Under the pieces are notes generated by a model. It worked only from the letters and a program-made list of their open reading frames with translations, made no database searches and was not told where the DNA came from. The translations under genes and the position numbers were made by a program. 64,000 bases of DNA from a virus. The DNA lies in the IMG/VR virus record IMGVR_UViG_3300044614_000912, positions 62,001-126,000 of that record; one strand, written 5' to 3'. Shown here in pieces: positions 1-8,437 of the stretch. Position 1 is the first letter of the stretch, and each line of letters begins with the position of its first letter.

Positions 1-1
1 A

Positions 2-577
2 TTTTATCATTTTGAACCAGTAAGTTTGATACTCAAAGTAAAGAAATTTGGTATCAATCCAAAGGACTTATTTCAGCATGTTACCAATATTTGTTCAAGC
101 ATTAAGAAAGAACTAAGAATATATGGTGATATCAATCAATACCATAAAGAACTCATCATTTGTGACGATCTATCAGATGATCAAATTTTAGCCATGCATC
201 ATTCGTGTAATTGTTTTGTGGCACCTTCCCACGGTGAAGGATGGTCTATACCAGCTTTTGATGCTATGAGCTTTGGCAAAACCCCCATTTGTAGTAATGA
301 AGGTGGTCCTAGAGAATTCATCGATATTCAGAACAAGAATACCGGATGCCTTATTAATGGGATTTATTCTGTCTGCAATCACTCTGATCCTGCACTTCCC
401 GGCTTATTTACTGGCAGAGAAGAATGGTTTGTACCAAGTGAAAGTGAAATCAAAAAAGCTATGAGATTTTATTACGAGAATAAAGATTCTATCAACAGAT
501 CAGAAGGAATCAAAAGGGCGGAAGAATTCTCTCATAGCAATGTAGGACAAAAGATTAAGGAAGCAATCAATGATTAA
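2..577 (+). CDS. GT-B glycosyltransferase (GT4-like), C-terminal part
   Basis: This is the C-terminal part of a GT-B fold glycosyltransferase, which moves a sugar from a nucleotide donor to an acceptor. The frame is open to the left edge, so the gene starts outside the window; an internal TTG at 26 is not a convincing start. The donor-binding half is plain: LAMHHSCNCFVAPS, then HGEGWSIPAFDAM with the conserved glutamates of the E-x7-E type motif, then GKTPI and NEGGPREF. It is the first of a chain of overlapping sugar genes, and its stop overlaps the next start (ATG at 570). Fold and class are secure from these motifs; donor and acceptor are unknown. Confidence 0.85.
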   Translation, partial: FYHFEPVSLILKVKKFGINPKDLFQHVTNICSSIKKELRIYGDINQYHKELIICDDLSDDQILAMHHSCNCFVAPSHGEGWSIPAFDAMSFGKTPICSNEGGPREFIDIQNKNTGCLINGIYSVCNHSDPALPGLFTGREEWFVPSESEIKKAMRFYYENKDSINRSEGIKRAEEFSHSNVGQKIKEAIND

Positions 578-1568
578 TAATTCAGTAGAGCGATTAATTA
601 ATATCGCAAATAAGCAAAAGCCAGAAAAGTACAACATCCTTACTTTTCCAACGCATGAAAGATATGAAACTCAGTTGTGCAAAACTGGGCATAATTTCTA
701 TTCATTTCATTTGCCTAATTTAAAGAAGTGGGATTCTTCTCAAATTGCCACGCCTCCTAATTATCATATTTTACCAGAATCGCATATTTGTGATTTCATA
801 GGATATGACTTCATACTTGTACAAAGCAAATACTGGCAGTACCAAGCTGCTCAACAAATTAATCAGCAATTAAATATACCAATTATCTGTTTGGAGCATA
901 CATTACCAACTCCGCAAACCCTTAGTAAAGATCAAATACAATCAATGATAAACATGGTTGGTCATGTTAATGTGTTTATATCCAAGTTTTCAATGGACGC
1001 TTGGAAGATCAAATATAACACTGTTGTTATTCATCATGGCATTGATTCAGAAACATTTAAGCCAAATGGTGAGCAAAAGCAGGATTATGTCCTTACTGTA
1101 GCGAATGATTTTGTAAACAGAGACTATTGTTTAAATTATAATGGGTGGCAAAGAGTAACAAATAAACTCAAAACAAAACTAGTTGGAGACACAAAGGGAT
1201 TATCAAAATCAGCATCTTCGACAGAAGAACTTGTTAAGGAATATAATGTTTGCGGTGTGTATTTCAATAGTTCAACACTAAGCCCTATACCAACATCTTT
1301 ATTAGAGGCAATGAGTTGCGGATGTGCAGTTGTATCAACGGCAACATGTATGATACCAGAAATTATACAGAATGGCGTAAATGGTTTTATCTCTAATGAT
1401 GAACAAGAGTTGGAAGCATATCTCAATCAAATACTAAAAGATAAAGAACTTCAAAAAACCCTAGGAGAAAATGCCAGAAAGACCATCCTAGAAAGGTTTT
1501 CAGAGGATACATTTATTAATAAGTGGAATGAAATTTTCGACATAACATATGAGGTTTCAATACGATGA
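570..1568 (+). CDS. GT-B glycosyltransferase (GT4-like)
   Basis: A complete 332-residue GT-B glycosyltransferase. The N-terminal Rossmann half includes ICLEHTLPTP and VFISKFSMDAWK. The linker VIHHGIDSETFKP is typical of GT4 enzymes. The C-terminal donor site reads SPIPTSLLEAMSCGCAVVST followed by IPEII and NGVNGF. The ATG at 570 lies inside the end of the previous gene, with AAGGA upstream, so translation is probably coupled. The next gene overlaps through ATGA at 1565. The protein is cytoplasmic, with no signal peptide. It may glycosylate a virion protein or modify host or phage glycans; the sequence does not decide. Confidence 0.88.
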   Translation: MINNSVERLINIANKQKPEKYNILTFPTHERYETQLCKTGHNFYSFHLPNLKKWDSSQIATPPNYHILPESHICDFIGYDFILVQSKYWQYQAAQQINQQLNIPIICLEHTLPTPQTLSKDQIQSMINMVGHVNVFISKFSMDAWKIKYNTVVIHHGIDSETFKPNGEQKQDYVLTVANDFVNRDYCLNYNGWQRVTNKLKTKLVGDTKGLSKSASSTEELVKEYNVCGVYFNSSTLSPIPTSLLEAMSCGCAVVSTATCMIPEIIQNGVNGFISNDEQELEAYLNQILKDKELQKTLGENARKTILERFSEDTFINKWNEIFDITYEVSIR

Positions 1569-1993
1569 ACGTTTACATTACTGAAAATATTGATAAAGTT
1601 ATTGACGGGTATACGATGATCCCGATCATATATGGAAAAATAGATTTGGGGCAAGTTTCCAATAATGCTGCACAATCTATAGTAGCAATAGATGCTCTAG
1701 ATAGTATTCCAGTACAATTTTTGAATACTTTTCTTGATGATGTAAAAAGTAAGATGAGATTCAATAGTCAACTAGTTCTAGGCGGAACAGAACTTACCGT
1801 TATTTCTAGAGATGTGATGCTAGGCAATCTAAATACTCAGAAATACAATGAATTGATTTTTTCTAAGCGTGGTATTTACAATGTAAGCGATATTGTAAGC
1901 TTATTGCAAGATAAGGGTTTATTGGTTAACAAGTCTATCATAAAAGGATATAACTATGAAATCTCAGCCACAAGACCGCAGATTGCAAACTAG
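1565..1993 (+). CDS. Methyltransferase-like protein lacking the SAM-binding half
   Basis: A small protein of 142 residues. The part from about residue 40 resembles the second half of class I SAM methyltransferases: a strand and helix around VAIDALDSIPVQFLNTFLDD, an LVLGGTEL strand, then YNELIFSKRGIYNVSDIVSLLQDKG, like the end of sugar-operon methyltransferases. No glycine-rich SAM-binding motif (E/DxGxGxG) is visible at the N terminus, so it is either degenerate or acts as a non-catalytic subunit. It overlaps both neighbours (ATGA at 1565; next ATG at 1956) and belongs to the sugar operon by position. The methyltransferase link is inference from pattern only. Confidence 0.45.
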   Translation: MNVYITENIDKVIDGYTMIPIIYGKIDLGQVSNNAAQSIVAIDALDSIPVQFLNTFLDDVKSKMRFNSQLVLGGTELTVISRDVMLGNLNTQKYNELIFSKRGIYNVSDIVSLLQDKGLLVNKSIIKGYNYEISATRPQIAN

Positions 1994-2687
1994 TTGTAAG
2001 AATTGCACATTTGCAGTTTATGAGGGCATAACACAAACGGGCTGTGTTGCCAATAGATTGCAAAAATTTGATAAAAATGATATCATAGAAGCTTACGATA
2101 ATGAAAAAGAGTTCTATGTTATCAAAAAGTTTTGTAACTTATATAGACCGTTATCATGGAACGATGGGGTTCAGAGTCTAGAGAGGGCCACATCAGAGTC
2201 AGCAATAGATTTTGATATTATGGTCGATTGTAATGATATCACAGAAGAATTTAAGAACTATTTGATTGATGCAACGTCAGAAATAGGATATTACAAAGAT
2301 AAAGCTCAGATCAACCTTTTTCATGATTACACATGCTCATCGGATATAAAGTCTAGAGTTCTAGATGTATATTCTAATGACAAAAACATTAAAATTTCTA
2401 TATGTTTAAAATCGGAAAGATTCTTACATGAATTAGCACTTAAATCCAAAAAGAACTGTCACCTTGTAATATCAGACAATTTTGACTTTACAAAGCTTGC
2501 AAACCTTAACGCACTGGTCAATCAAGACCTAAAAAGATTTATTGTGGCTAATTGCGATGGAACATTAGTTATTTCCAATATGGCATATAAGATGAACTAT
2601 GCCAATGATCCAATAGATAACTATCAAATTAATGTGCAAAATATAGTTGAAACGGCTAAAAACATAGGAATGTATATCGATATTTGA
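1956..2687 (+). CDS. Sugar-operon protein with an N-terminal Cys-rich motif, GT-A-like C-terminus
   Basis: Unknown 243-residue protein. The N terminus carries SCKNCTF, then TGCVANR and a later FCNLYRP, so four cysteines that could bind a metal. The C-terminal part (KISICLKSER, then CHLVISDNFDFTKLANLNALV and FIVANCDGTLVISN) is laid out like a degenerate GT-A glycosyltransferase, but I see no clear DxD. The start at 1956 has AAAGG upstream and lies inside the previous gene. Its place between a methyltransferase-like gene and a nucleotidyltransferase-like gene argues for a role in glycan synthesis; activity is unproven. Confidence 0.6.
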   Translation: MKSQPQDRRLQTSCKNCTFAVYEGITQTGCVANRLQKFDKNDIIEAYDNEKEFYVIKKFCNLYRPLSWNDGVQSLERATSESAIDFDIMVDCNDITEEFKNYLIDATSEIGYYKDKAQINLFHDYTCSSDIKSRVLDVYSNDKNIKISICLKSERFLHELALKSKKNCHLVISDNFDFTKLANLNALVNQDLKRFIVANCDGTLVISNMAYKMNYANDPIDNYQINVQNIVETAKNIGMYIDI

Positions 2688-2688
2688 T

Positions 2689-3432
2689 ATGAAGACGAAA
2701 TGCATAACATCGCCAAAGGCAACAGCCTCGCAAAATAAAGTAACATCAGATTTAGTTACCGTTATATTATTATGCGACTCTCCGGGTTATAGGATGAAAT
2801 CATATGGGCCGCTGCCATTAATAGGAATATCAGATAAGAAATTAATAGACTTACAGATTAATGCTATTCAGCAAACATTTCTAAATAATGAGATTATACT
2901 ATGCGTAGGTTTTGATGCCGAAAAAATCTGTAAATATATTAGAACCTACCATAGCAAATCAAATATAAGAATCGTTGAAAACCAACTTTTTAATAGTTGC
3001 AATTCATGTGAGAGTACTAGGATAGCCCTAAACAATACCCTAAATGATAAAATTTTAATATGTGACGGGAATCTGTTGCTAAACAGTAAATGTTTGTCTC
3101 TGATTAAAAATAATGAAACTTGTGTCTTAACTGAAATCAGTCCATCAGAAAATCTAGAAATTGGAATCAATATGAACGAGAAGCAGGACGCAGAGTATTT
3201 TTCTTTTGGGGCACGTACAATATGGTCAGAGATACTTTATTTACACAACTTCGAAACAATAGAATTGTTTAGACGAATCATAGTGTCTCAGGATAATAAG
3301 AGCAAGTTTCTATTTGAGGCACTAAATGAATTGCTCAAAACAAAACATAAAATACGATGCATACCAAACAAGCATCAACTTCAAAAAATAAGCAACATAA
3401 AGACTTATCATGCTATAAAGGAAAAACTATGA
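2689..3432 (+). CDS. Sugar-nucleotidyltransferase-like protein, signature altered
   Basis: This 247-residue protein has the order of a sugar-nucleotide pyrophosphorylase or cytidylyltransferase. A first strand, VTVILLCDSPGYRM, stands where family members have LAAGxGxRM. PLPLIGISDKKLIDLQI matches the PKPLxxxxGKPLIxxxI region. ILCVGFDAEKI and the DKILICDGNLLL strand match the acidic metal site region. Normally such enzymes make the activated sugar used by glycosyltransferases. The signature loop is altered (no GxGTR, and Leu where Lys is expected in PKP), so activity is uncertain. It starts two bases after the previous stop; no good Shine-Dalgarno is visible. Its stop overlaps the next start (ATGA at 3429). 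Confidence 0.6.
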   Translation: MKTKCITSPKATASQNKVTSDLVTVILLCDSPGYRMKSYGPLPLIGISDKKLIDLQINAIQQTFLNNEIILCVGFDAEKICKYIRTYHSKSNIRIVENQLFNSCNSCESTRIALNNTLNDKILICDGNLLLNSKCLSLIKNNETCVLTEISPSENLEIGINMNEKQDAEYFSFGARTIWSEILYLHNFETIELFRRIIVSQDNKSKFLFEALNELLKTKHKIRCIPNKHQLQKISNIKTYHAIKEKL

Positions 3433-4298
3433 ATTTTGTAATCGGAAATTATGCCTCTGCAACTCAAACTGAGCCTATGTATATAGATGCTACCTTAAAA
3501 GCTATAGGGTGCAAGTCGGCAATATGGAATCCAACAAAAATTAGTGCCTACGATATATTTGATATGGTAAAGCCAGATTATCATCTAACGCATATAACCG
3601 CTATAATGACAGATGTTGTTTCATATATCAAAGAAAATGGTGGAGTAGAGCTTATTATCAATATATCTGGAGCAAATCAAGATGTAGTCACCAACACAGA
3701 AAGACTACTAAAAGAACGTAATGTTCCAATAGCATTTTTGTTTACCAACAGCGATGATTGTTCTATAGAATCAGAAGCACGGTTAATTAAAATAGGATTT
3801 GGTGCCGACTTATTTTTGAGTAAGGGGAATATTCCATACAACCTAGACTTGGGGCAAATTGTGTTCTCAAAAGAACACATCAAGAGCTTCGATTGCCCTT
3901 ACCATACAATAAGTTATGTTAAAAGCTTAGAAAATGATGTTGATATACTACTTCCTGTGAATCAGCTATCAAATATCTACCATAATTATGACAGATTAGT
4001 TTTCAGAAGCTTCGGAGCAATAATACCGCAATGCCTATATGATGCAATATATTATGGTAAACATGTTTCATATGATATAGATGACGAAGATACAAGAAAA
4101 GTAGTTTCAGAAAAAATCAAGAAAATATTCCGTACCGATATGGATATTTGTGACCCAAATAATGTAGATAGTGTAGAGCTTAGAAAACAATTGCTAGATA
4201 GACACACTTGCTTTCATAGAGTTAAATCTATCTTGTCGCAATTACCTTCTAGTGAATATTTAAGCAAGATAGATCAACTAATTGGAGAAGTAAAATGA
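3429..4298 (+). CDS. Possible GT-B-like protein of the sugar operon
   Basis: A 289-residue protein without a clear signature. I chose the ATG at 3429 because it forms an ATGA overlap with the previous stop, as elsewhere in the operon; an in-frame ATG further upstream at 3357 lies deep in that gene. The N-terminal half alternates strands and helices (MNFVIGNYASA, VELIINISGAN, VPIAFLFTNSDD). The C-terminal half has PQCLYDAIYYGKHVSYD, similar to the donor-side segment of GT-B enzymes where a gene product is described as having been made captive to 'the collection of sites around G-K-x-V'. I infer a glycosyltransferase-like or sugar-binding role from this and from context, not from a catalytic motif. 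Confidence 0.5.
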   Translation: MNFVIGNYASATQTEPMYIDATLKAIGCKSAIWNPTKISAYDIFDMVKPDYHLTHITAIMTDVVSYIKENGGVELIINISGANQDVVTNTERLLKERNVPIAFLFTNSDDCSIESEARLIKIGFGADLFLSKGNIPYNLDLGQIVFSKEHIKSFDCPYHTISYVKSLENDVDILLPVNQLSNIYHNYDRLVFRSFGAIIPQCLYDAIYYGKHVSYDIDDEDTRKVVSEKIKKIFRTDMDICDPNNVDSVELRKQLLDRHTCFHRVKSILSQLPSSEYLSKIDQLIGEVK

Positions 4299-5086
4299 GT
4301 ATCACAGTAGTATTGAATGGCTTTAAAAGACCTCATACACTAAAGGAACAATATGCTGCATTAAAACAGCAAACAGTTCAAGATTTTGATATTATGTTAT
4401 GGATCAATCTTGTTGATTCAACAAGTCTAGAATTTGATCAAAGTATTATAAATGATTGTAATTCTATTATATCGAATACCAATTTTGGGGTTTGGGGTAG
4501 ATTCACAGCGGCTTTAAATGCTAGAACCAAATATGTTTGCGTCATTGATGACGATACAATACCGGGCAAAAAATGGTTAGAAAATTGTTTAAATACTATA
4601 CAAACCCATCGTGGCGTTTTAAGCACTAGAGGGGTGGTAGCTAATCTTGGTCATGATCTTTCATATCCGGCTCCAGCAAGCTATACCGCTGTCGGATGGT
4701 GCAATCCTAATGAAAAAGCCGTGCGTGTGGACATGGGGTGCCACTCTTGGTTTTTTGAAAAAACTTGGATCAGAGCATTTTTCGCAGAAATGCCAGATAT
4801 TTTCCCAATGAGATATGGTGAAGATATGCATCTATCATATGCCGTTAAAAAACATTTTGATCTTAATACATATGTGCCTCCTCATCCAGCAAATGATTTA
4901 GATATGTGGGGTTCAATGCCAAAAACAGCTATGTCATACGGAACAGATAGTGCCGCAGTATCTTGGAGTGCAGAAGCTAATCAAGGTATGAACAAATATT
5001 GGAACTTTATTAGGCAGATGGGTTATCCTATTATTGCAGAAGAACAAGAAGAGGAAAAGAATGAAATTCACAATTCGGCCAAATAA
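4295..5086 (+). CDS. GT-A glycosyltransferase (GT2-like)
   Basis: A 263-residue GT-A fold glycosyltransferase. The first strand is SITVVLNGFKRPHTLKEQYAAL. The metal-binding acidic triplet is in YVCVIDDDTIPGKKWLE near residues 89-91. The acceptor-side acidic motif is RYGEDMHLSYAV. These three landmarks in this order are typical of family 2 enzymes. Catalysis would use a nucleotide-sugar with a divalent metal in the cytoplasm. It starts with ATGA overlapping the previous stop and has GGAG upstream. Its own end overlaps the next start at 5061. Acceptor unknown. Confidence 0.88.
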   Translation: MSITVVLNGFKRPHTLKEQYAALKQQTVQDFDIMLWINLVDSTSLEFDQSIINDCNSIISNTNFGVWGRFTAALNARTKYVCVIDDDTIPGKKWLENCLNTIQTHRGVLSTRGVVANLGHDLSYPAPASYTAVGWCNPNEKAVRVDMGCHSWFFEKTWIRAFFAEMPDIFPMRYGEDMHLSYAVKKHFDLNTYVPPHPANDLDMWGSMPKTAMSYGTDSAAVSWSAEANQGMNKYWNFIRQMGYPIIAEEQEEEKNEIHNSAK

Positions 5087-5801
5087 AAGCTTCACGGAAG
5101 ATATTAAGGTTTTGGAACGGGCCATAAAGAATGGAGAAAATATTAGCTTTTCTAAGTTTTGCGATGGCGAATGGGCCGTGATAAACAATCAATCATTAAA
5201 TAATAAAGAGTTCTGGTTCGATCCAAGCGATGAGGAAGATCAATTTAAAAGACAAGAATTAATCAAGGCTTTTCAGTATAAAAATCCTAGATATTTTGTT
5301 GGTATAACTTGTGTAAATGTTTTTGGCCTACAAACCCATCAAGAAATGACAAAGTTAAGTGGTCAAGATGAAGATCATTTAACTTGGGCAGATATTTGGG
5401 TAAATTCAAATTATAGGTATTATCTAGATAATATAGTGCCATTATACGGCACGAAACCCGTCTTAATGGTTTGCAATGAAAAAGCCAAAGTGGAAAATTT
5501 GCCATTTAAACCCACAATCGTAGTTCCTGTAAAAAATAACGCATGGAAGGAAAATTGGGACTTGGTTCAAGAACTAACTTGGCTAGTAAAAGAAAAAGCA
5601 TGGGAAGACATGATCTTCTTGTTTTGTTGCGGTCCATTTGGTAATATATTATGCCACAAATTAACAGAGGTCAATAATAACAATACCTATCTTGATATTG
5701 GTTCTACTCTAAATCCATTTTTACAGTCATCGGAATTTGAGCGGGATTACTATATGGGTAATAACTATTTTTCTAACATGATAGGAGCTTGGGATCAATG
5801 A
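5061..5801 (+). CDS. GT-D fold glycosyltransferase (DUF1792-like)
   Basis: A 246-residue protein matching the GT-D glycosyltransferases first defined from DUF1792. ISFSKFCDGEWAVI fits the FxRFGDGE signature, where the Asp and Glu bind the nucleotide sugar. The C-terminal pattern FCCGPFGNILCHKL followed by YLDIGSTLNPF fits the family's GPxGxxL and DxG segments. I chose the ATG at 5061, preceded by GAGGAAAAGA, over an upstream in-frame ATG at 5034 because of its ribosome site. In bacteria GT-D enzymes extend O-linked glycans on serine-rich adhesins. That is a suggestive parallel, given the Thr/Ser-rich virion proteins in this genome. Confidence 0.8.
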   Translation: MKFTIRPNKSFTEDIKVLERAIKNGENISFSKFCDGEWAVINNQSLNNKEFWFDPSDEEDQFKRQELIKAFQYKNPRYFVGITCVNVFGLQTHQEMTKLSGQDEDHLTWADIWVNSNYRYYLDNIVPLYGTKPVLMVCNEKAKVENLPFKPTIVVPVKNNAWKENWDLVQELTWLVKEKAWEDMIFLFCCGPFGNILCHKLTEVNNNNTYLDIGSTLNPFLQSSEFERDYYMGNNYFSNMIGAWDQ

Positions 5802-6250
5802 ACGTAGGCGTTTATGTTTCTGATTTCAGTGATACAAATCAAATCGCTGGTATCGCACAAGAATTAAATCAAGCCATCAGTGATAAGCGTATCATTGACG
5901 CTAGTTTATTCTATGATGGAGTTTGTCACAATCCCGTCAAGCTTAATTTTGGATCATTTAATAGTACAGATTTATGGAATTTTAATGGATCGCTTATTGT
6001 AACAAATCTGAATAGTTTAGTCAATGCATTGAATATTGTCAATAAAATCAATATATACTATTATTATGGGTGGGAAGATAAACCAAAGACACTAGATATT
6101 TTATTTGCTACATCGCGTGGCATAAAAATACTTTGTAGGAATGAAGAAGATTCTTCTTACATCAAACGCATAACAGGAAAGCATCCAGTAGGATTAAGTA
6201 AAAACTTCGAAAATATAGTAGATTTATTGAAAGGTCAACAAAATGGATGA
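5798..6250 (+). CDS. Unknown small protein of the sugar operon
   Basis: A 150-residue protein I do not recognise. I chose the ATG at 5798 (ATGA overlap with the previous stop). It begins with a Rossmann-like strand (MNVGVYVSDFSD) and a helix. ASLFYDG, then SLIVTNLNSLVNALN, then INIYYYYGWED and ILFATSRGIKILCRNEED, suggest alternating strands and helices as in one half of a GT-B or nucleotide-binding protein. No catalytic residue can be named. It is the last gene of the sugar block and overlaps the nuclease gene start at 6243. Confidence 0.6.
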   Translation: MNVGVYVSDFSDTNQIAGIAQELNQAISDKRIIDASLFYDGVCHNPVKLNFGSFNSTDLWNFNGSLIVTNLNSLVNALNIVNKINIYYYYGWEDKPKTLDILFATSRGIKILCRNEEDSSYIKRITGKHPVGLSKNFENIVDLLKGQQNG

Positions 6251-7010
6251 GTCAAAAATAGTACATATGTATACCAATCAAAATAAGAGTACATATGAGA
6301 TAGCAGAAGCAATGAAAACTTATCCTAATAAAATTAGGCGAGTGTTAATAAAGAGCGGTGTAGAACTAAAAACAAAGAGCGAAGCACAAAAAAACGCTAT
6401 CGAAAAAGGAACATCCATACATCCTACCAGTGGCAAGCAGCGAACTTATGAAGAAAAAATCAAGATTAGCTCTGGTCTAAAAAAGTATTGGGATGAAATG
6501 AGCGAAAGCGATTATAACGCAAAGATCAAACAGGCTAAGGAACGCTGGGAAAAGATTCCAGAAACTGAAAAGGAACGCATGTTAGAGTCTGCGATTAAAA
6601 GTATTCAATTGGCGGGCAAAGAAGGATCAAAATTAGAGAAATTTATTTATGAAGAAATTGTGAAGCATGGGTATAAAGTAGAATATCATAAAAAACAGCT
6701 TATCCAAAACGAAAATTTGGAAATCGACATGTACGTACCCTCCGTCAAGACTATAATAGAGGTAGACGGCCCTTCCCATTTTCTTCCAATATGGGGAGAA
6801 GAAAAACTACAAAAACAAATCAAAGCAGACTTCCACAAGACAGGCTTGATTCTAAGCAAAGGAATGGTTATTGTTAGGATTAAAAATCTGTCGGATTCTG
6901 TCTGTTTAGCAGACAAGGAAAAGTTGAGGCTTGACATTTTGAATTGCTTGGATACAATAAAGAAAAAGTTCCCCAAAGAATCAGAAAGGTACATTGAGAT
7001 AGAAATATGA
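6243..7010 (+). CDS. EDxHD-type endonuclease, possible homing endonuclease
   Basis: A 255-residue protein. Residues 1-50 look like a helix-turn-helix (YEIAEAMKTYPNKIRRVLIKSG), followed by a basic, charged helical linker. The C-terminal domain has LEIDMYVPSVKTIIEVDGPSHF near residues 157-178. Here E, D, then an E-x-DGxxH run fit the Vsr-like EDxHD catalytic core known from the I-Bth0305I homing endonuclease family; later ADFHKTG and MVIVRIKN complete the fold. Such enzymes cut double-stranded DNA and often sit as free-standing mobile genes in phages. It separates the sugar operon from recombination genes and overlaps both neighbours (ATGG at 6243, ATGA at 7007). Confidence 0.7.
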   Translation: MDESKIVHMYTNQNKSTYEIAEAMKTYPNKIRRVLIKSGVELKTKSEAQKNAIEKGTSIHPTSGKQRTYEEKIKISSGLKKYWDEMSESDYNAKIKQAKERWEKIPETEKERMLESAIKSIQLAGKEGSKLEKFIYEEIVKHGYKVEYHKKQLIQNENLEIDMYVPSVKTIIEVDGPSHFLPIWGEEKLQKQIKADFHKTGLILSKGMVIVRIKNLSDSVCLADKEKLRLDILNCLDTIKKKFPKESERYIEIEI

Positions 7011-7774
7011 GTACAGCAACAGAAATATCAGAAAATCTATTTGCAGAAGTTGAGTTGTCTACACCGGGAAATACGGACACATCGGTGAAGCACGTTATTG
7101 ATTCAAATATGCCATCTATGTTATCAGCAGAGTGGCATGAATATGCTATGAGCCTGTTCCATGAGTCAGAACTGGTGGATGGTCATCCTCTAGTCGCTGG
7201 ACTAAGACGGGTAGCAGAACTGGTGCTTGGAACCATTGTTTTTAGTGGTCCAACGCAAGTATTTCCGGTTCAAAGAGAAGATCATCATGGTAGAGCCACA
7301 GTAGTCTTTTCGGTCAAGTTTGCTAATGGAATCACCTATTCCGAAGTAGCAGACTCTTGGGAAGGCAATACCGATGATATGTTCTGTGCTTTTGCTGTTG
7401 CTATTGCTAGTACTAGAGCAGAAGCCAGAGCGTTAAGAAAGGCTCTAAAGATTAAGGGTGTCGCTGCGGAAGAACTTACAAAGAAAGATACCGCAAAGAT
7501 CGTTCGTGCTATTTCTTCTACAAAGGCTAGCAGCGAGGGCGAATATGACGATCAGAGCCGCATGAGCGATGCTCAGTACAATTTTATCGATGTTAAGTGT
7601 AAGCAACTTAATATTGATGGACAGAAGCTATTCAAACAGTTTAATGTGGATAGCGGAAAGAAGGTTTCTAAGAAAGTCGCTAGTGATATTATTGATGTTC
7701 TCAATGATTACCAGCGGGATAAGAACTTAATACCAAAAGATATAACAGGCTATCAACAGGAGTGGCGTAACTAA
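7007..7774 (+). CDS. Putative ssDNA-annealing / recombination protein (Rad52- or Erf-like)
   Basis: A 255-residue protein. Its centre carries ATVVFSVKFANGITYSEVADS, and IASTRAEARALRKALKIKGVAAEEL near residues 136-160. The latter resembles the AxTRAxxRALRxAL helix common in phage single-strand annealing and Rad52-like proteins. The C-terminal piece RMSDAQYNFIDVKCKQL resembles the small helical tail domain often attached to phage recombinases. The role would be annealing of ssDNA in phage recombination or replication. It overlaps the nuclease gene (ATGA) and is followed by a zinc-ribbon protein. The family assignment is by motif memory and is only moderately sure. Confidence 0.5.
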   Translation: MSTATEISENLFAEVELSTPGNTDTSVKHVIDSNMPSMLSAEWHEYAMSLFHESELVDGHPLVAGLRRVAELVLGTIVFSGPTQVFPVQREDHHGRATVVFSVKFANGITYSEVADSWEGNTDDMFCAFAVAIASTRAEARALRKALKIKGVAAEELTKKDTAKIVRAISSTKASSEGEYDDQSRMSDAQYNFIDVKCKQLNIDGQKLFKQFNVDSGKKVSKKVASDIIDVLNDYQRDKNLIPKDITGYQQEWRN

Positions 7775-8109
7775 TGAAACTAACATACACTACAAAAAAT
7801 GGCAGAATTACAGCAGAGTTAGAAGGGGAATCTCAGAAGGATTTATTTGGCGAACTAAATAAATTCCAAGAGGTTTTTGAAGAAACCGTCTGTGGCAAGT
7901 GCGGCAACGAAGATGTAAAGTTCGTTGTCCGAACTGTCGATGATAACCAGTACTATGAGTTACGTTGCTCAAAGTGTGGTGCTAGACTCGCCTTTGGAGT
8001 TCATAAGAAGGGTGGCGGTCTATTTCCAAAACGAAAGGATAATGATGGCAAGTGGTTGCCCGATAATGGTTGGGTGAAATGGAATCCCAAGACGGAGCAA
8101 TCGGAATAA
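7774..8109 (+). CDS. Zinc-ribbon protein
   Basis: An acidic and basic mixed protein of 111 residues with one four-cysteine zinc ribbon: CGKC near residue 40 and CSKC near residue 66, separated by a short strand pair. Zinc ribbons of this kind bind DNA or serve as subunits of replication or recombination complexes. It starts with TAATG overlap after the putative annealing protein and has AGGAG upstream, so the two are probably made together. I infer a DNA-related accessory role from that neighbour; nothing in the sequence gives a specific function. Confidence 0.7.
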   Translation: MKLTYTTKNGRITAELEGESQKDLFGELNKFQEVFEETVCGKCGNEDVKFVVRTVDDNQYYELRCSKCGARLAFGVHKKGGGLFPKRKDNDGKWLPDNGWVKWNPKTEQSE

Positions 8110-8121
8110 AAAGGAGAGCTT

Positions 8122-8424
8122 ATGAGATTAATTGCAAGTATCTTATGTTTGCTTGTTGCGTTTGCGTCCTTGGATGCAAAAGCTTGTGAGGTTACGTATG
8201 TTACGAATGTTGTAACTGCCCCTCCACAGCCAGTGCCGTATTTACAGGTTATGGTGTATCAAGCACCGGCCTATACGGTTATGGTTCCAGTTGTAATTCA
8301 ACCACAAACGGTTGTTGAGCAACGAGTGGTATGGGGATATCCCTACCAAGCTGTGACAGTGCCAGTGAATCAATACCATCACTGGGGATATAACAAGCGT
8401 TGCTTGCCTATCTATAAGTATTGA
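8122..8424 (+). CDS. Small secreted protein with signal peptide
   Basis: A 100-residue protein with a clear Sec signal peptide: MRL, a hydrophobic core ASILCLLVAFAS, and an AKA cleavage site before Cys22. The Cys at +1 is not preceded by a standard lipobox, so lipidation is unlikely. The mature part is rich in Val, Pro, Tyr and Gln (YQAPAYTVMVPVVIQPQ, VVWGYPYQAVTVPV) and ends with a Cys. It has a strong ribosome site (AAGGAG) and a short gap from the previous gene. Export to the envelope or outside during infection is inferred; possible roles such as exclusion of other phages are untested. Confidence 0.7.
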   Translation: MRLIASILCLLVAFASLDAKACEVTYVTNVVTAPPQPVPYLQVMVYQAPAYTVMVPVVIQPQTVVEQRVVWGYPYQAVTVPVNQYHHWGYNKRCLPIYKY

Positions 8425-8437
8425 TGAGGGAAGAATT

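Noticed and set aside
26-577. TTG at 26 as the true start of the first glycosyltransferase
   Set aside because: The frame stays open to the window edge and the protein would lack its N-terminal domain, so the gene is simply cut by the window.
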